64,000 bases of DNA from Ectocarpus siliculosus (taxonomy: Eukaryota; Sar; Phaeophyceae; Ectocarpales; Ectocarpaceae). This document shows positions 42,291-54,562 of the stretch, piece after piece. Below the pieces are notes generated by a model, which was not told the origin of the DNA, ran no database searches, and saw only the letters and a list, made by a program, of their open reading frames with translations. The stretch spans positions 14,340 to 78,339 of the forward strand of contig FN648587.1 in the NCBI GenBank assembly GCA_000310025.1. Direction: 5' to 3'. The stretch's first letter is position 1. The number at the start of each line of letters is the position of its first letter. The translations under genes and the position numbers were made by a program.

Positions 42291-45200
42291 TAAACATAAC
42301 TTCAGAAGAAACGGTGTCACATGTAAACTCTCTCCCACCACTGGGGAATATGGACGCGCTATTTACAGAAGCCAACTTTCCTTCCGGCACCCAACCAAGG
42401 TCGGCAATGACAAACGGTTGCACCCGGCGGAGCGACCACTCGGTGACGACCGCAGGCGAGTTGAGCGCCGACTCAAGCTTGAATCCCGAGGATGCTCCAA
42501 GCCGAGTTTGTTTTCACCATCCGGCACCCGTCGGCTGCGCGTGTTGCACCGATTATCGAGATCGAAGCACTCGCGGCTGGCAGAAACAAGCTCGGAGGGT
42601 CCATCACCAGTGCTTCGATCTCTGAATTGGGTGCAATAAAAGCGGCATTTAGGGAATCTCCCTGGCGCAATTTTGTCACAGCCCTCATTTCGCCGCCCGT
42701 CGCCAGACCAAAGGGCGTCCAGGAATACGCAAATGGGACGCAGGAGCAGATGCAGCGATCGTACCTAATCACCCCATGAAAAGGGAGAGGAGAAACGGCG
42801 TAGAGAAGAAGAGAGGGACAAAGACGAGACGACACTCCGGAGGAGTAAGGGCCGAAACATTGATCCAAGCATGGATGGTGCCAACCGTGCGAGGGGAATT
42901 GCCCCCGACAATGTGGCCCCGATTCCTTCCTCGCTCGAGAGTTTTTACTCGCCGGCCTTTCTCTCACCGTTACGGGTGGTGGTTTGGGTCACGTCGTAAA
43001 GCCTATCCCCTCGTAACCTTCGAAAATATTTACCATACCCTGCCGCACACCTGTCTTTCTTTAGCCCGTATCTTGGTCATCGTGATAAAGTCCATTTACC
43101 TTGATTTGAGGGGTTTGAAAGCAGTTTGTGTGCCTGCTCTTCGTTTGTCCGCAGAAAAGGCCATGCCACGAGCGTGTACCATGTCTTGTCGTTTTGAGAG
43201 CTTTTGTGAGATTCCACAACAGCAACAACGCCACCAAGAACAACGAAAGAATGAGAGCCGTCACGTGTTCGGTGGATATCCGGGGATCAAGTAGAATCGT
43301 TATATTGTTGTCTTGTTTTGGGCTGTTGCCCCTTGTGCTCATTCCTCACCATGCCTATTGAAGCAAACATCGCAATGATACAATTTTACATATGAGTATC
43401 AACATGATTATGGGGGCGTCAATGAACATCCACTTAGACCCGAAAGACGCCCGTGGACGTTGTCCGCGGACAAGTCCAGTGAATGTCCCTGCCGGTTCAC
43501 TTGAGTTCCTGTTTTTTCCCGCAATCACGCAAGCACTTCATCACGCCAGGACACCCATACGTAGCGGCTTCCTAGGTTCTAGCGAGGGTATGTATGGGAT
43601 CTATGATGTGATGGATAGGTAGTCTCTTCTACTTTGTTTGACCCGTTTACTCTCCTGGTATGTGGTGTAGCAGACGACACGACGAGTGCTGGAGCTAGGG
43701 AATTTACGATTGAAAAACGATGGATGCAGCATACCACGTGAAATGTATCTTGCTCTTTGAATCAGTGGCTGCCTAGGTTTAAACGAGGATATGTGTGGTG
43801 CTGTGGTGTGTCTTCGTGAGATAATATGTAGAGACATCAATTTTGGCATAGAGACATCAATTTTGGCATTCGCATTCAAAGCATCACGCATTTTCGAATG
43901 GGCCGTTTCACGAGACGGATCACCCCCTAGGGCTGATACATTGTCAGTGGTCAGCCGTTTTGCGCGGCCGATGCAGCGATGAAAAGGAGAGCTTTCGCCA
44001 CGTATGAGTTTGTACTCACGGACAGCAGCAGCAACGAGTCAGCCGGGAGATAGAACTGTACGGGGCACAAAAGCTTTTAGTCGACTTCAACCGTAGGTGT
44101 CCAGATAATGATCTCGATGTGGGTGTTGTAGAATGTTGTGTTCCATGAGGGGCTTGGTCGGGACTCCTACCTTTGCAGTCGTGGTCCCCCGGCTGGTTTT
44201 ATTTAGGTGGAGTGAGACAGATGTGAAAGAGTCAACGCCGCGCCTCGTAGTTAATGTGGCTGGCGAGACGATGGGCGCTCCGTGTATCTCACTCTCCAAC
44301 GTGTCTCAACCCGAAAAAAATAAAATAAAACTTTTTTGTCGAAGGCCGAACAAACTGCAGTTTATTGTTTCACGGAAGAGTTCGGAAAATCTCCCACATC
44401 TACGTGCGTGCGTGTTTGGGTTCTTGTTGTGCCGCCCTGGAGGCGCGTTTATTCGGATGTCTTGGTTCGGTTTTCTGGGGTCCCAAAAAGAGAAAGGTCT
44501 CACGGAGTACTCCTTGTGCTGCCTCGCTGCTCCTGCGCAAAGGTTTGATAGACGCTTGTCCACCTGACCCAACGGCCAAGTTGTGAGAAAGGCACATGTG
44601 TAACATGCAGCCCGGTTTGGAGGGCCACGCGGCAGAGAAGGGCAGCAGCTAGCTACATCGATATCTAAACCAGGCTAGCAATCATGCCGTAGTTTTTCTC
44701 TCACTGGGCTGAGGGACGAGGGCGGGATGATAATGGAGCACGCTTGGCCGGAGCGCACTGCCGCGTAGGGGACTACTACTACTCTGGAACCCAACACCCC
44801 GTGTGGTGTGCTTTCTGTGACTCGGAGGAGCCACCTTTGCTATGTAGAAGTAAGTCAGCGTAGCATGGGGTGTTTTCTGAATGATAGTGCGTACCATTGG
44901 GGGGCACACTCGTCCAAGACTGCTTCTGTACAACAGTTTCGTCCCGTCTGGTGGTATTCGGACGGAGATTTTTGCTTATGTAGCAAAGACACGTCAGGAT
45001 ACCGCGGAGGCTTTGTGCCGTGCGGAACGTGTGGTACGGGGGAAGTCTCCCTCGGTAGGCCACAGTAAATATAAATCGAAGCAATTCGAAAAACAATAAA
45101 TGAGTAACTCGACAGAAGAAAACAATAAAGCAGAGCTAGAGAGGGCCGCAACACCACGAGTTGCAACCACACCCACATATGCAAATGATCGATCAAAGAC

Positions 45201-48200
45201 TAGTCCGTACGCTTAGGGCACAAAAGGGTTAGAACTAGTGCTTGTGGGGAAACATTGAAAGTAGAGGTTGATGAACGAGTTTGTGGGGGGTAAATGTATT
45301 TTTTGCCCGCGCGAAAAGCAATTACAACGTACAATGTATCCCGTGCATTTTGAGGGTCCCTCGGCTAAATAAGGCAACCAATGAATCAATAAACCTCCGA
45401 CAGACACACCCAAGACATTCCTTGGGAGGTTTCCGATCGCCGCTGCTGGCGGTAGAGGAAGTCATTGACCCCCCGGTTCTCGTGCAGAAATGCGGGTGTA
45501 CGTGCGTTGTTGTGAGAGGACAGCGAGCGCTAGGAAACACGGACTCATAATAGATATCCCGCTGGTAGGTTTGGTCGTGTACGACATACGTGGGTTGATG
45601 GCGAGCGTGGAATTTTTGTAGACTCTTCTGACGGCGGGTGCCCGAAGGTCAATGTTCAAGTCTTACTGTAACAGACCGTTCCTCGCTTAACGCCCTACTT
45701 CCACGCGTCTATATGACACTAAGACACTCCCCACACCACAACACAGAAATAAACACCCATGGCTCAGTTGTAAAGGCGTAAGACCCACGAGAAGGGAAAA
45801 AATATCGTATGAGTCCTGGCCCGAGAGTAGAAAAGCAACGCAAAAAGTGGCCAAAGGTACGTGCGAAAAAAAATAAAGCGAACGTTGCTCTGCGCACATT
45901 TTGCCAGAATCCCTTCAGTGCGTACCATCATTTTGGTCATATATCCAACGCCTGATAATGCCCACCACACGGAAAGGTCGCCCCGAGTCGTAACCAGCTA
46001 ATAACCGTGGGGTATTTTCCCTGAACCTGTGCGTGCGTGTCGTCCTGGGTACGTACAAATCCTCCGCGGGATGGAATCATTCGCGTTACACGAGCACGAT
46101 GAGTGTTGTGAGCTCCGATTGAAGAAGCCCAGCGCAACATTCTAGCTGTGCTCGGGATGCAGACAAAGAAGCGTGACTTTGCATGGACGGCGTTTCGGCC
46201 CGATGTTGTGACTGGCCAAACATCCGGGCTCTCTCAGTACGTACGCAGTTGAGGACATCTATTATGGGCCGCGGCAGGGATTGATTCTTACAGGGGTGGC
46301 AAATAGAATACAGGGAAAATATTGCTTGCTTTTCCATTTTGGTGTATTTCGAGATGCACGTGGATGACTCACACCCTGTCTTTTGCAGCAGGTCCGCCGG
46401 GATTAAACCAAAATTCGCGTTCTTTTCGATTTTTATCAAAAAGCATGAACGGTGATATAGTGCCCAGAAACATCGTTTCGGTAGGGAAATTCACTGGACC
46501 ATTATCCTTACAAGAGGTTTTGGACGTCGCTCGTCCACTATGTTGTGGGCAGGGTGGTGAAAAGCCACGAACATAAAATGTAACAATATCTTTGCGGACT
46601 GGGTACTACATAGTCTACAGTAGGAGGGTAGCCGGACGTAAGGTTCGATGTGACTCCCCCAGTGGGGCGGGCGGCCAGCGTGCGTGGGATGGCTGGTGAA
46701 GAATTTGAAACACGTTGGCGATTTTTCGAATTTCCGTGAGAATTGTTTCGAATTGTTTGGTCGCAGAAAAGAACGAAACAACACTTGGCGCCAAAAAAAA
46801 TGATTGTGAGCAGAACAGAGAACGAAGAACGTCCTCGAACATCACTGCACCGTAGCCGTACAGCACCAAAGTTTAGCGTTGCGTGGATCATGACAAGAGT
46901 TGTTTCCGAATGACAACTGACTAACCCTAACCTGAAACAAGAGGGAAAAAAGTGAAGTTTATTCGTCGAACAGGTAGGGACAGTTTCGGGTTGTAGTTTC
47001 AGTATATGTTCGGAAAGTCGGGGTCGCAAGGGATGAAAGTAGAACTCCCTCCTGCCTGTCCATTGACAAGAAAGCTCGCAGCGGTGTAGCGAGTCAAGTG
47101 ACGAACGGAAGGAAGGAAGGACAGCAGTAGCCGCGCAACGTAGACGGCGGCAGTCTTACAGCGAAAATCCTTCCTGGTGGGCCGAGAGAGGCCGCCAACG
47201 CAGACGCGTGTGAGGTGTGAGGTGAGCGCCGGATGTCAGGCCAAGTGTGATAAATAATCGTCTGAGATGCCCGCCGCAGCAGGCCGTGCGGCTAGGGAGG
47301 TGTCCTTGGTTCCAGGAGGGTGTGCCGATAGCGGGTTAGCTGCAGTCAAAGAACCACCCGGAGGCTGGGTAGTCGAGCATCCATGCTACCCTCCAGACAC
47401 AAAACTATCAAACTTTCAATCTGTGTCACATGGGGGCACGTCTGGCAACACGGGGCGAGCTATCTAGCGTCCACAAGTGCCCCTAATCGTTGCTGTTGTG
47501 CTGCAGGTTTGGGGATGCGCGAGGGGCTGCTCTCACATGCACCGGATGTTCCCAATCCTATTTCGTGGTGCTACATGTCTGGGGAACGTAGGGCCGCTCC
47601 CTTATTCGGATGGAGCCCTCCTGGAAATCGGAGCGCATGTAGTGGGCCGGGAGAGCGCTCTAGAGACACGAATCTGCCAAAGTTGGTGAGTGCTGTAGGA
47701 GATATGGGCATCTCGACATGGAGGCGACGGTGTGTGGCCTACGGCGTCGGGCAGTGCAGAAGAACACGCACGCAGCTTGTTTGTTGTGCATGTGTAGCGA
47801 CAACGCACGACACACTATGCAGCAGCGGCAGCACATACCGAGGCAGGGAAGCACGTGCCGTGTGCTAGTATCGCAACCACCATACTACCGTTGTGTGGTT
47901 CCGCCAAACCTTGCATCGTCCGTAGCACCTACCTACTGTTCGCCCATAAACACAACAGTAGTTGACACTACTCCGGAGACGAACAAAACAAAACAAAGCT
48001 GTGTGTGTACCTCCACGATTCGGCGGGGCCCTTGCTGTTTGTTATTCGATGTGTTTGCAGAGCCGATCTTGGGCAGAGACCGGAGCCAACGTTGATCCTC
48101 ATGAGTTAGACGTCGACCTACAGTGAAACCAGCAAGATTCCTCATGACAGTCATCATCATGTTCGTGTCGAGGATATCTATGACTGCCAACCATTGGGAC

Positions 48201-48544
48201 CGCATAAAAAAAGAAGGTTAAAGTGTGACGGAAAGAGAGGCTCTGATTTGGGATGGATCTCGTGACTTGAGCGGGTCTCTCTAGGCATAGGCTTGTGGCA
48301 ATTCGTGGCCACAAGTCCATGGTTGTGCGTATAGGAAGGAAGTCACGCTTTCCAGAATGGTTACCAAAAGCTACCGACCTGATGGTAGCAGCCTCTCGAT
48401 CAGTACCGAGTTCGAAGTGCGCGCTTGAACAGCGGTAGAGATGGAATGCGAAGGGCACTGCATGCGCCTTGACAAATACCTCATCTATGAGGGAAGCACA
48501 CTACTAGTCACAACCGACGCCTGAAGGAATATTGTGTTCAGTTG

Positions 48545-48800
48545 ATGCTCTGTAGAGGGTATACAAAAAATATTCCCAAAGCCAGAGGGATATTACGAGA
48601 CATGTATCCTCTAGAGGGTACCTTTAGGCATCTCCCCAGAGTGTTTTTAATTTCGCAAAACCCCTCTTTTGTCTGCAGAGGGTAAAAAACAGATATCCTC
48701 TAGACTTTAGAGGGTTGTGTTTTAAGTCCCTCAGAGGGGTGACTGAAAACGAATTTATACCCTTTGGGGGGTCAGGAAAATATAAGAACCCTCCAGAGGG
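48545..48800. repeat. cluster of AGAGGGT / CCTCTAGAGG words
   Basis: In about 250 bp the words TAGAGGGT, CAGAGGG, CCTCTAGA and CCCTC occur at least ten times on either strand. These include TCCTCTAGAGGGTA near 48608 and ATCCTCTAGA near 48693. AT-rich stretches separate them. Non-coding. Confidence 0.65.
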
Positions 48801-49496
48801 CTGAACTCATCCTCGCTGTAGCGGGTTTTTCGGCGAGTCGATTGGCCACGTGTGTAATGATTGGTCCCCCGCCCCACAATGGGGCGGGTGGCCACACCAT
48901 CAGGATAGATGACGGTGAGGGTTGGGGGGGAAGTAAGAAATATGAAGGAAGACGACACGTTGTTAGAAGTAGAACGAAGGGATGGTGTATGGAGACGCAA
49001 TGAATGGAAGACGTGAAGACAGACGTGAAGACGTCCGTTCGCGAAGAGCGAGAGGGCACAGGATGGTGAAGCATCGGCCCTCGCGCCCCCAGTGGGCGGG
49101 GGGGGCATGAGGAGTGAGAGATGTTGAAGTCTGCGAAAGCGGCCGACATTGTGCTGCGCGGCTATGGTCGATGTGCTGTCAATCATTTACCACATGTTGT
49201 ACGTACAGCAGTAGTTCGGGACCACCTCTCGACCATTTCATTTCGTGGACAAATATTCCCGTAACAGTAGTCTAATCAATGATCATGAATGACACTTCGT
49301 GTTCATAGCATTTGTTGCTCCGTACAACCAAGACGCGCGTCGTCACGAATCCACATCCTTCATTCGGTGCGGCAATGGTCGATCCCAACTACTTATTTCG
49401 TGCAAACTTCTGACGATAGCAACGATTGCAACATGATGAAGTACATATGCTGTTGGGAGGAGGAGATTATGTGCAGTCACTAGGGTTGTGAGGTCA

Positions 49497-50832
49497 CTAG
49501 GGTTAAGGATGGGGGGCGGGGGGCCCAACATCCAGGACGGATGGTGGGGAGTTTCCGGGAGGAAGGAAAGAAGAAGAAGAAGGGTAGAGGATTGGTAGGG
49601 GCGGGAAGAAGGGACGGTGTTGGGAGAGGCAAGGAAGTGGTGAAGAATTTCGGCACACGACGAGCGCGCGGTCCAGTCGGAGGTGAAAGGGACATGCCAG
49701 TCCGTAGTCTTGTCCCTATCGAAATCGAAAAGCCGAAAAATCGAGGTATACATTATATACATAACAATGGAGAAGGGGGACGAGGAAGGTACGAAGAGAG
49801 GAAATTGGACCCCACGTTCGAAGTTCGAAGTCGGTGTGAAAACCGCCGCAAGGAAGGAGTGCGAAGGAAAAAAAGAAAAAAGGAGACGTCGACGTTTTCG
49901 TCGAGGGACGATTCTTCCGTATAACGCAGGTACTCACAAATGCAAGACGGGGAGGTAAAATACCCATCGTGAAAGTCGAAGCGCAGGTCATAACCGCATA
50001 TACATGACTAATGCGCGAGAAGTTACCACGGAGAACAAGAAGTTTGAGGCCCGGCTTAGAAGTTTTGACACAAATACTCAAGCGACGATGGCAAGCGCAG
50101 CGTCAAAACTTCTCAAGAGGAAAAGTACATACTTGTACAAAAAAGAAAAGGCCGGATGCCGACCTATGGCTCTCTCGGAATGTACGGATTCCTACAATTT
50201 CCAACAGGTATAATCCACAAGTAAGTACGGACATATGAAGGTACTGGGTAGAGAGAGATCGGAACGGTTATTAATGTGGAGACAACAGCAACAACAACAA
50301 TGATGAAGGTCGACCCGTCAGGCGTCGTTCGGTGTATAATGATAAATCCGAAAGATGGACTGCGTAAAGATACAGCGGTCTTTTTCGGCAGTGGTGGCAA
50401 AGAAATATGCAACCACATCAGCGGGGTACCGTAGGAAATAGAAAACCGCCTTCTCTGTCGTTGCAGGCAGGTTTGCTTCCACAACCCGGGAGTCCAACCC
50501 ACTCTTGTATTTCGGCCTACGAGACTTCAATCGACGCAAGCACCGGTAGGAGAGTGCGTGGCAGATGCCGTGACAGCGCAACTCCACTCTCCTACGACAT
50601 CTATGTACAGCTAGTAGTACTGCTGTCGTTGTAGCACCATGTGGAACATCTCCGACGGGTATTCCTGCGCGGTAACGACAACATGGCGAGAGCTCTACGT
50701 GTACCCGTCGTCGACACATGTGGCAGCCGCACGGCACACGAACGGATGATGTTTGCATCGCATTGTACTATGGTTCGCCGTGGCAGGAAGTATCACATTC
50801 AGTTAGGTCGTTGCCGTAGTACGCGGACGTCG
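49497..50832 (+). repeat. S repeat family, copy 2, truncated at the 3' end
   Basis: Begins CACTAGGGTTAAGGATGG and follows copy 1 as far as GTACGCGGACGTCG. There it is joined directly to the R segment of the next Helitron copy (50833). The GCCCC...GGGGC hairpin at the 5' end is partly lost. It lacks the second internal duplicate and the 3' terminus. Confidence 0.75.
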
Positions 50833-52189
50833 AGTTACAGCACGGTGAATGCACGCAACCACTTTCTCAGTCATTGAGCTAGAGGTTGCGGTGCGGTAGA
50901 TCGGTTTTAACTGTTTTTAAATGGGGTTCAAACATTTTTTAGGCCGTCTTCGCCGACGTGGGCGTGCCACTCTCACGACCACAGCGCCCATGTCGCGAGC
51001 TCTAGACTCCAATAGCGAGCCGAGTGCCAGCACCGTGAAGTATGGCTACATCTCCTGCATCTGGGCGCGTCTACGCAAGGGACTTCAAGGGACAATGGTA
51101 TCTCAAGAATCAGGCAGCTCATTGGCCGAGATTTCGGAGAACGTCAACTCATAAATCATGGCACGTACTTGAAGAACAAGCATGCATCATGTTATTTATA
51201 CAAGGGCTCCGGACGTCGGGCGCAGAGGCGCCCTCGTCCTCAGTAGTAGGCTTAAAGGGAAGGTGTGAAGGCTGTGCACAGCATACCAAGGGCATGAAGC
51301 CGCAGGGTGATCGAATGAACGGTGTGAAGATGTTCGCGTTGTATTCGAGAAATGTGTCGTTCCCGGTGTAACATGAAGCCAAAAGGGTCGCGTGTACGTG
51401 AATTTTCGGCTAGCTTCGCCAGGTGCGGACGAAAAGGAGATGTAAGCTACGGTCGCCTCCCTATTCTTGCGCTGGTAAAAACGTAGTCGCACTCTCAGGC
51501 AACGTTCTCTAGTGGCTTTGCAGTGGCCAATATCCTCCCCAAAGGGGCCAAAGAAAGAACGAACACTGCAATTGTTCGACGGTATTGCCGGTAGTTGATG
51601 GTGTGTTTCCGCCTAGCTCTCATATTCAAACTTTTTTCAGTGTCGCGCCTTCCTCTAATGCCCCCCTCTAATGTTCTGGAGCTATTATTCAAACTTTTCA
51701 AGTTTTGTCCCGCTCGAATGGTCATATTCTAACTTCTTCAGTGTCGATCCGCTCTAATGTCGCGCCCTTATCTCTTGGCCCCCTCTAACGTAAAAGAGTT
51801 GACGCCTCCCGCCTCGGATCATCGTTGCCCCTTACGGCCCTGGTGGATATTGCCGATTACCACTGCGGAAGGTATGGTTTCGTCGGCAGCCTTGTGCGCA
51901 GGTCTCGAGCTTCTTAATGTTGAAGCGCGACGGTGATGGCCGTGATGATGTCGGTGATGGTGCAGGCGGTAGGGTGCCTGCGCTGGCGGCAGAATGCAAT
52001 TATTGGGGAGATGGATGTAAGAGCGTGTACTGTCATAATGTCTAGATGATACCGTATAACATAATGAATTTAAAGCAGATAAAAGAGGTTGTTGGGGAGG
52101 AGGTAATGTGGAGGCATTAAAGTGGATGTTTCTCTGAGCATCAAAAATTCGTTTGGCTGCGATGATTTCTTCAACACGGAATAGTTCTC

Positions 52190-52885
52190 CTAGTGTTGTT
52201 GGAGGTCAAATATGCGGTGGTACGCACGTCCATGCAAGGTGAGCGTTGAAGAGGCTGGCGGTTCAGTCCATGTTTTTTTTTTAATACCGTCGGCGCCTAA
52301 AGCAGTAAATCCGAAAAGCCCGTTGTACCTTCTTTGAGCAGAAATTAATTTAGTAGTTTCAAACAGCGCCATAAGATGGTGGGGGATAGATTTGAGAGGA
52401 TGGATACACGACTTGCCTTTGCTACAACAATTTAATCCCTTTTCTTCTTTCCAAAGTTTAGCATTGCAGTGAGAACTTGTGATAATCTGTGGATCATCCA
52501 AACCGTGTGTTTCAGGTCGAAAGGTGCCGAGGGGAAGTCGAATGATTGCGAGTCAACATCTTGCACTCCAAGGCGGATTTGGTTATTAGCATCCCCGCGA
52601 AGGCTGTCGAGACTGGGTGCCGGTAACCTTGGTGCTCGATTCCTCATTTGGCAAAAATGTTGACGTATCATATCTTGTTCAGGGTCTGAGTCGTGTGGTG
52701 CGTTATTGTTTGCATTACGACGTCGACGTTCCGTTAGTATTTCAGCACGTCTTCGTCTGCGAGATCTTCCTAGTTCTGCGTGTTGCGCGTTATCCGGACA
52801 GGTTTGTGGTGTTCGAGTTTCAGGCGTCGTTCGTGGTTGGGTGAGCGATCTTCGTTGGGTATTTCGACGAGCTGAAGGTGGTCGT
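52190..52885 (-). pseudogene. Helitron Rep N-terminal region (copy D)
   Basis: The most complete Rep N-terminus here. It reads TPQTCPDNAQHAELGRSRRR, the basic AEILTERRRRNANNN, MIRQHFCQMRNRAPRLP, then the finger with HCNAKLWKEEKGLNCC. MALFETTKLISAQRRYNGLF and GRAYHRIFDLQQH follow. The first finger cysteine is lost (SSHC), and one base is missing near 52502, shifting the frame. Nuclease and helicase domains are absent. Confidence 0.7.
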
Positions 52886-54017
52886 TGAGTTGGAGTTGTT
52901 TGTACGTTCCTTGAGGGAGTGTTACTCTGGCTGGGTGTAGAACTTTGGTGTGGGTTGTGACGTGCAGTATGTGATCGTGTTTGGCGATATTTGAGATGCG
53001 GCTGCTGAACGAGTTAACCCGATGAATTGGCGTCGGCCGACATCGATGATTGTCACACATGGGGTGATATCTTTACTCAATTAATAGTTGGCGAAAGCCA
53101 GTTGAAGGTGGCAACAAAGTGCCTTGAATAACTTGAGACGTTTACTTTTTTCTGAAATGGAAACACGCGTCTTACTTTAGAAGTCGGCGAGGGCGGCCGG
53201 GACGGTGGCAGAGGGCTGGGAAGACTCCTTGTCGTGGGTAGTTCCCAGGTCGCGGTGCTCGCCGGTCTTGTTGAGGATCTCGTTGATGGTCTGGTCCCAC
53301 AGGCGGCGGGCGCACTGGTAGTGCAGCGGCGGGGAGTCTCAATCCTTGATGATCAGGTCGTCCTCGACGATCTCGCCCGTGCAGCCGTCTGCCAGGTCTT
53401 CCTCGTCAGTCGCTGCATCGGAACACTCGCAGTGCACCTTTGCAGTGGATATCGGATGGGTGACAGGGGAAAATATAAGGAGTAAGTTTCGCATGGTTTT
53501 ACTATAATGAAAAAGTGACATTTTTTTTATGACGTCGACGGTTGAACTCGGTGTGCTGACAGGGGAAAGTATAAGGAATACATATCACATGGTCTCCCCA
53601 TGCTAAAAAATGTTAATTTTTTCATGACGTCGACCGGTGAACACGGTATGCTTTTGTGACAGATGGGAAACTAATTTACAGGAACAGTCGGATGCATCCG
53701 CGCACTCATATCTAGGTAACTAGGCACACACACGACTGTTCACTACACAATCACGTTCCGATGTAAACGGGTGTACACATGATTTACCCCGATAAGGCTG
53801 GCGGGGGCGACGGTGACGTGCTTGAACTCCTTGCCGTTGCAAGACTTGGCACCAGCGCAAAGACGCCACACCGCGTGGATATTATTCCACTCTGACAACA
53901 ACAGCAAGCAATAAGGGCATTGTTGTGGAGAGATTTAGCGGTTGCGGTTGCGATGCACTTTCATGTCAGGGCTTCATCCAACACCTGAACAGCATTCGGG
54001 CACATATCAGGCGGATA

Positions 54018-54403
54018 TTATAATAAAAGAGAGAAATTGCCTTCACCTTTGTAGCCGCGGCTGTTGACCTGGTCGGTTGGGATCCCGAGCGAAGGAGTAC
54101 CTCCCACCGGGGTGAGGCAGAGCTGGCACGGCTTGGGGTACGTTGTCGACGGGGTGAGGATGGTGCAGGATACGCTACAACTGTCCGCGTCGCGGTTGTT
54201 GGTACGGTCGCAAGGGGCAAACTTGCCTTTACCGTCGCGCTTATTAACGAGCATAAGGTGAGCGCCGTCGTCCCAGTCGGGCCCGGGGCAAGGCCAGCCA
54301 GTTGGGGTCGGCCTTTTTGTACAGGGCGGCGGGACTCTCCACTACGACTCTCTGACTGGGTGGACTTACGCTTTGCTGGGGAGCTACGGGAGAGGGCGTT
54401 CAT
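54018..54403 (-). pseudogene. cysteine-rich ORF, frameshifted (copy D)
   Basis: N-terminal MNALSRSSPAKRKSTQS and C-terminal KFAPCDRTNNRDADSCSVSC with PKPCQLCLTPVGG are in different frames because of an indel near 54290. Residues around the cysteines match the other copies. Confidence 0.4.
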
Positions 54404-54562
54404 GTTGTGTTGCAGCTGAAGGTCGATGCGGGGATGCGAGGGGAGGATGTCGAAAATGAAGGTGACCTGGTGCGGCCGGTGGGGCTGAAGCACGTTTCCA
54501 CGCTTTACAGACTAACTTCTGACTACAAAAAACTTAGAGAGGAAATTCGGAACATTCCACGA

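Larger units (their letters stand above)
40247..49496. other. gene-poor region, no recognised gene
   Basis: About 9.2 kb between S copies 1 and 2. Supported contents are a broken ORF (40671-40972), a hairpin (40797-40822), a CATG-word cluster (41870-42290) and an AGAGGGT/CCTCTAGAGG cluster (48545-48800). GCCCC-GGGGC palindromes resembling the S 5' end lie at 46650, 48862 and 49084. Overlapping frames of 95-165 codons on both strands at 42473-42967 have no recognisable motif. No tRNA or rRNA seen. Confidence 0.5.
50833..54480 (-). mobile_element. Helitron-like copy D with inverted R segment
   Basis: 50833-51185 is the R segment in opposite orientation to its place in the tandem units. The Helitron body then runs from its terminus at 51201 (CAAGGGCTC, hairpin 51218-51233) to about 54480, in the same orientation as units 1 and 2. 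It keeps the intact 19-bp stretch in Rep that units 1 and 2 have lost, so it descends from a different lineage. Confidence 0.7.

Noticed and set aside
42473-42967. 164-codon minus frame and 95-codon plus frame over the same DNA
   Set aside because: Both look superficially protein-like, but they overlap antisense and neither has a motif I recognise, so I could not choose.
44133-44567. 144-codon plus-strand frame
   Set aside because: No domain, no splice support, and comparable antisense frames in the same place.
47383-47868. 161-codon plus-strand frame
   Set aside because: Cys/Arg-rich random-looking translation without motifs. Length is within chance for this base composition.
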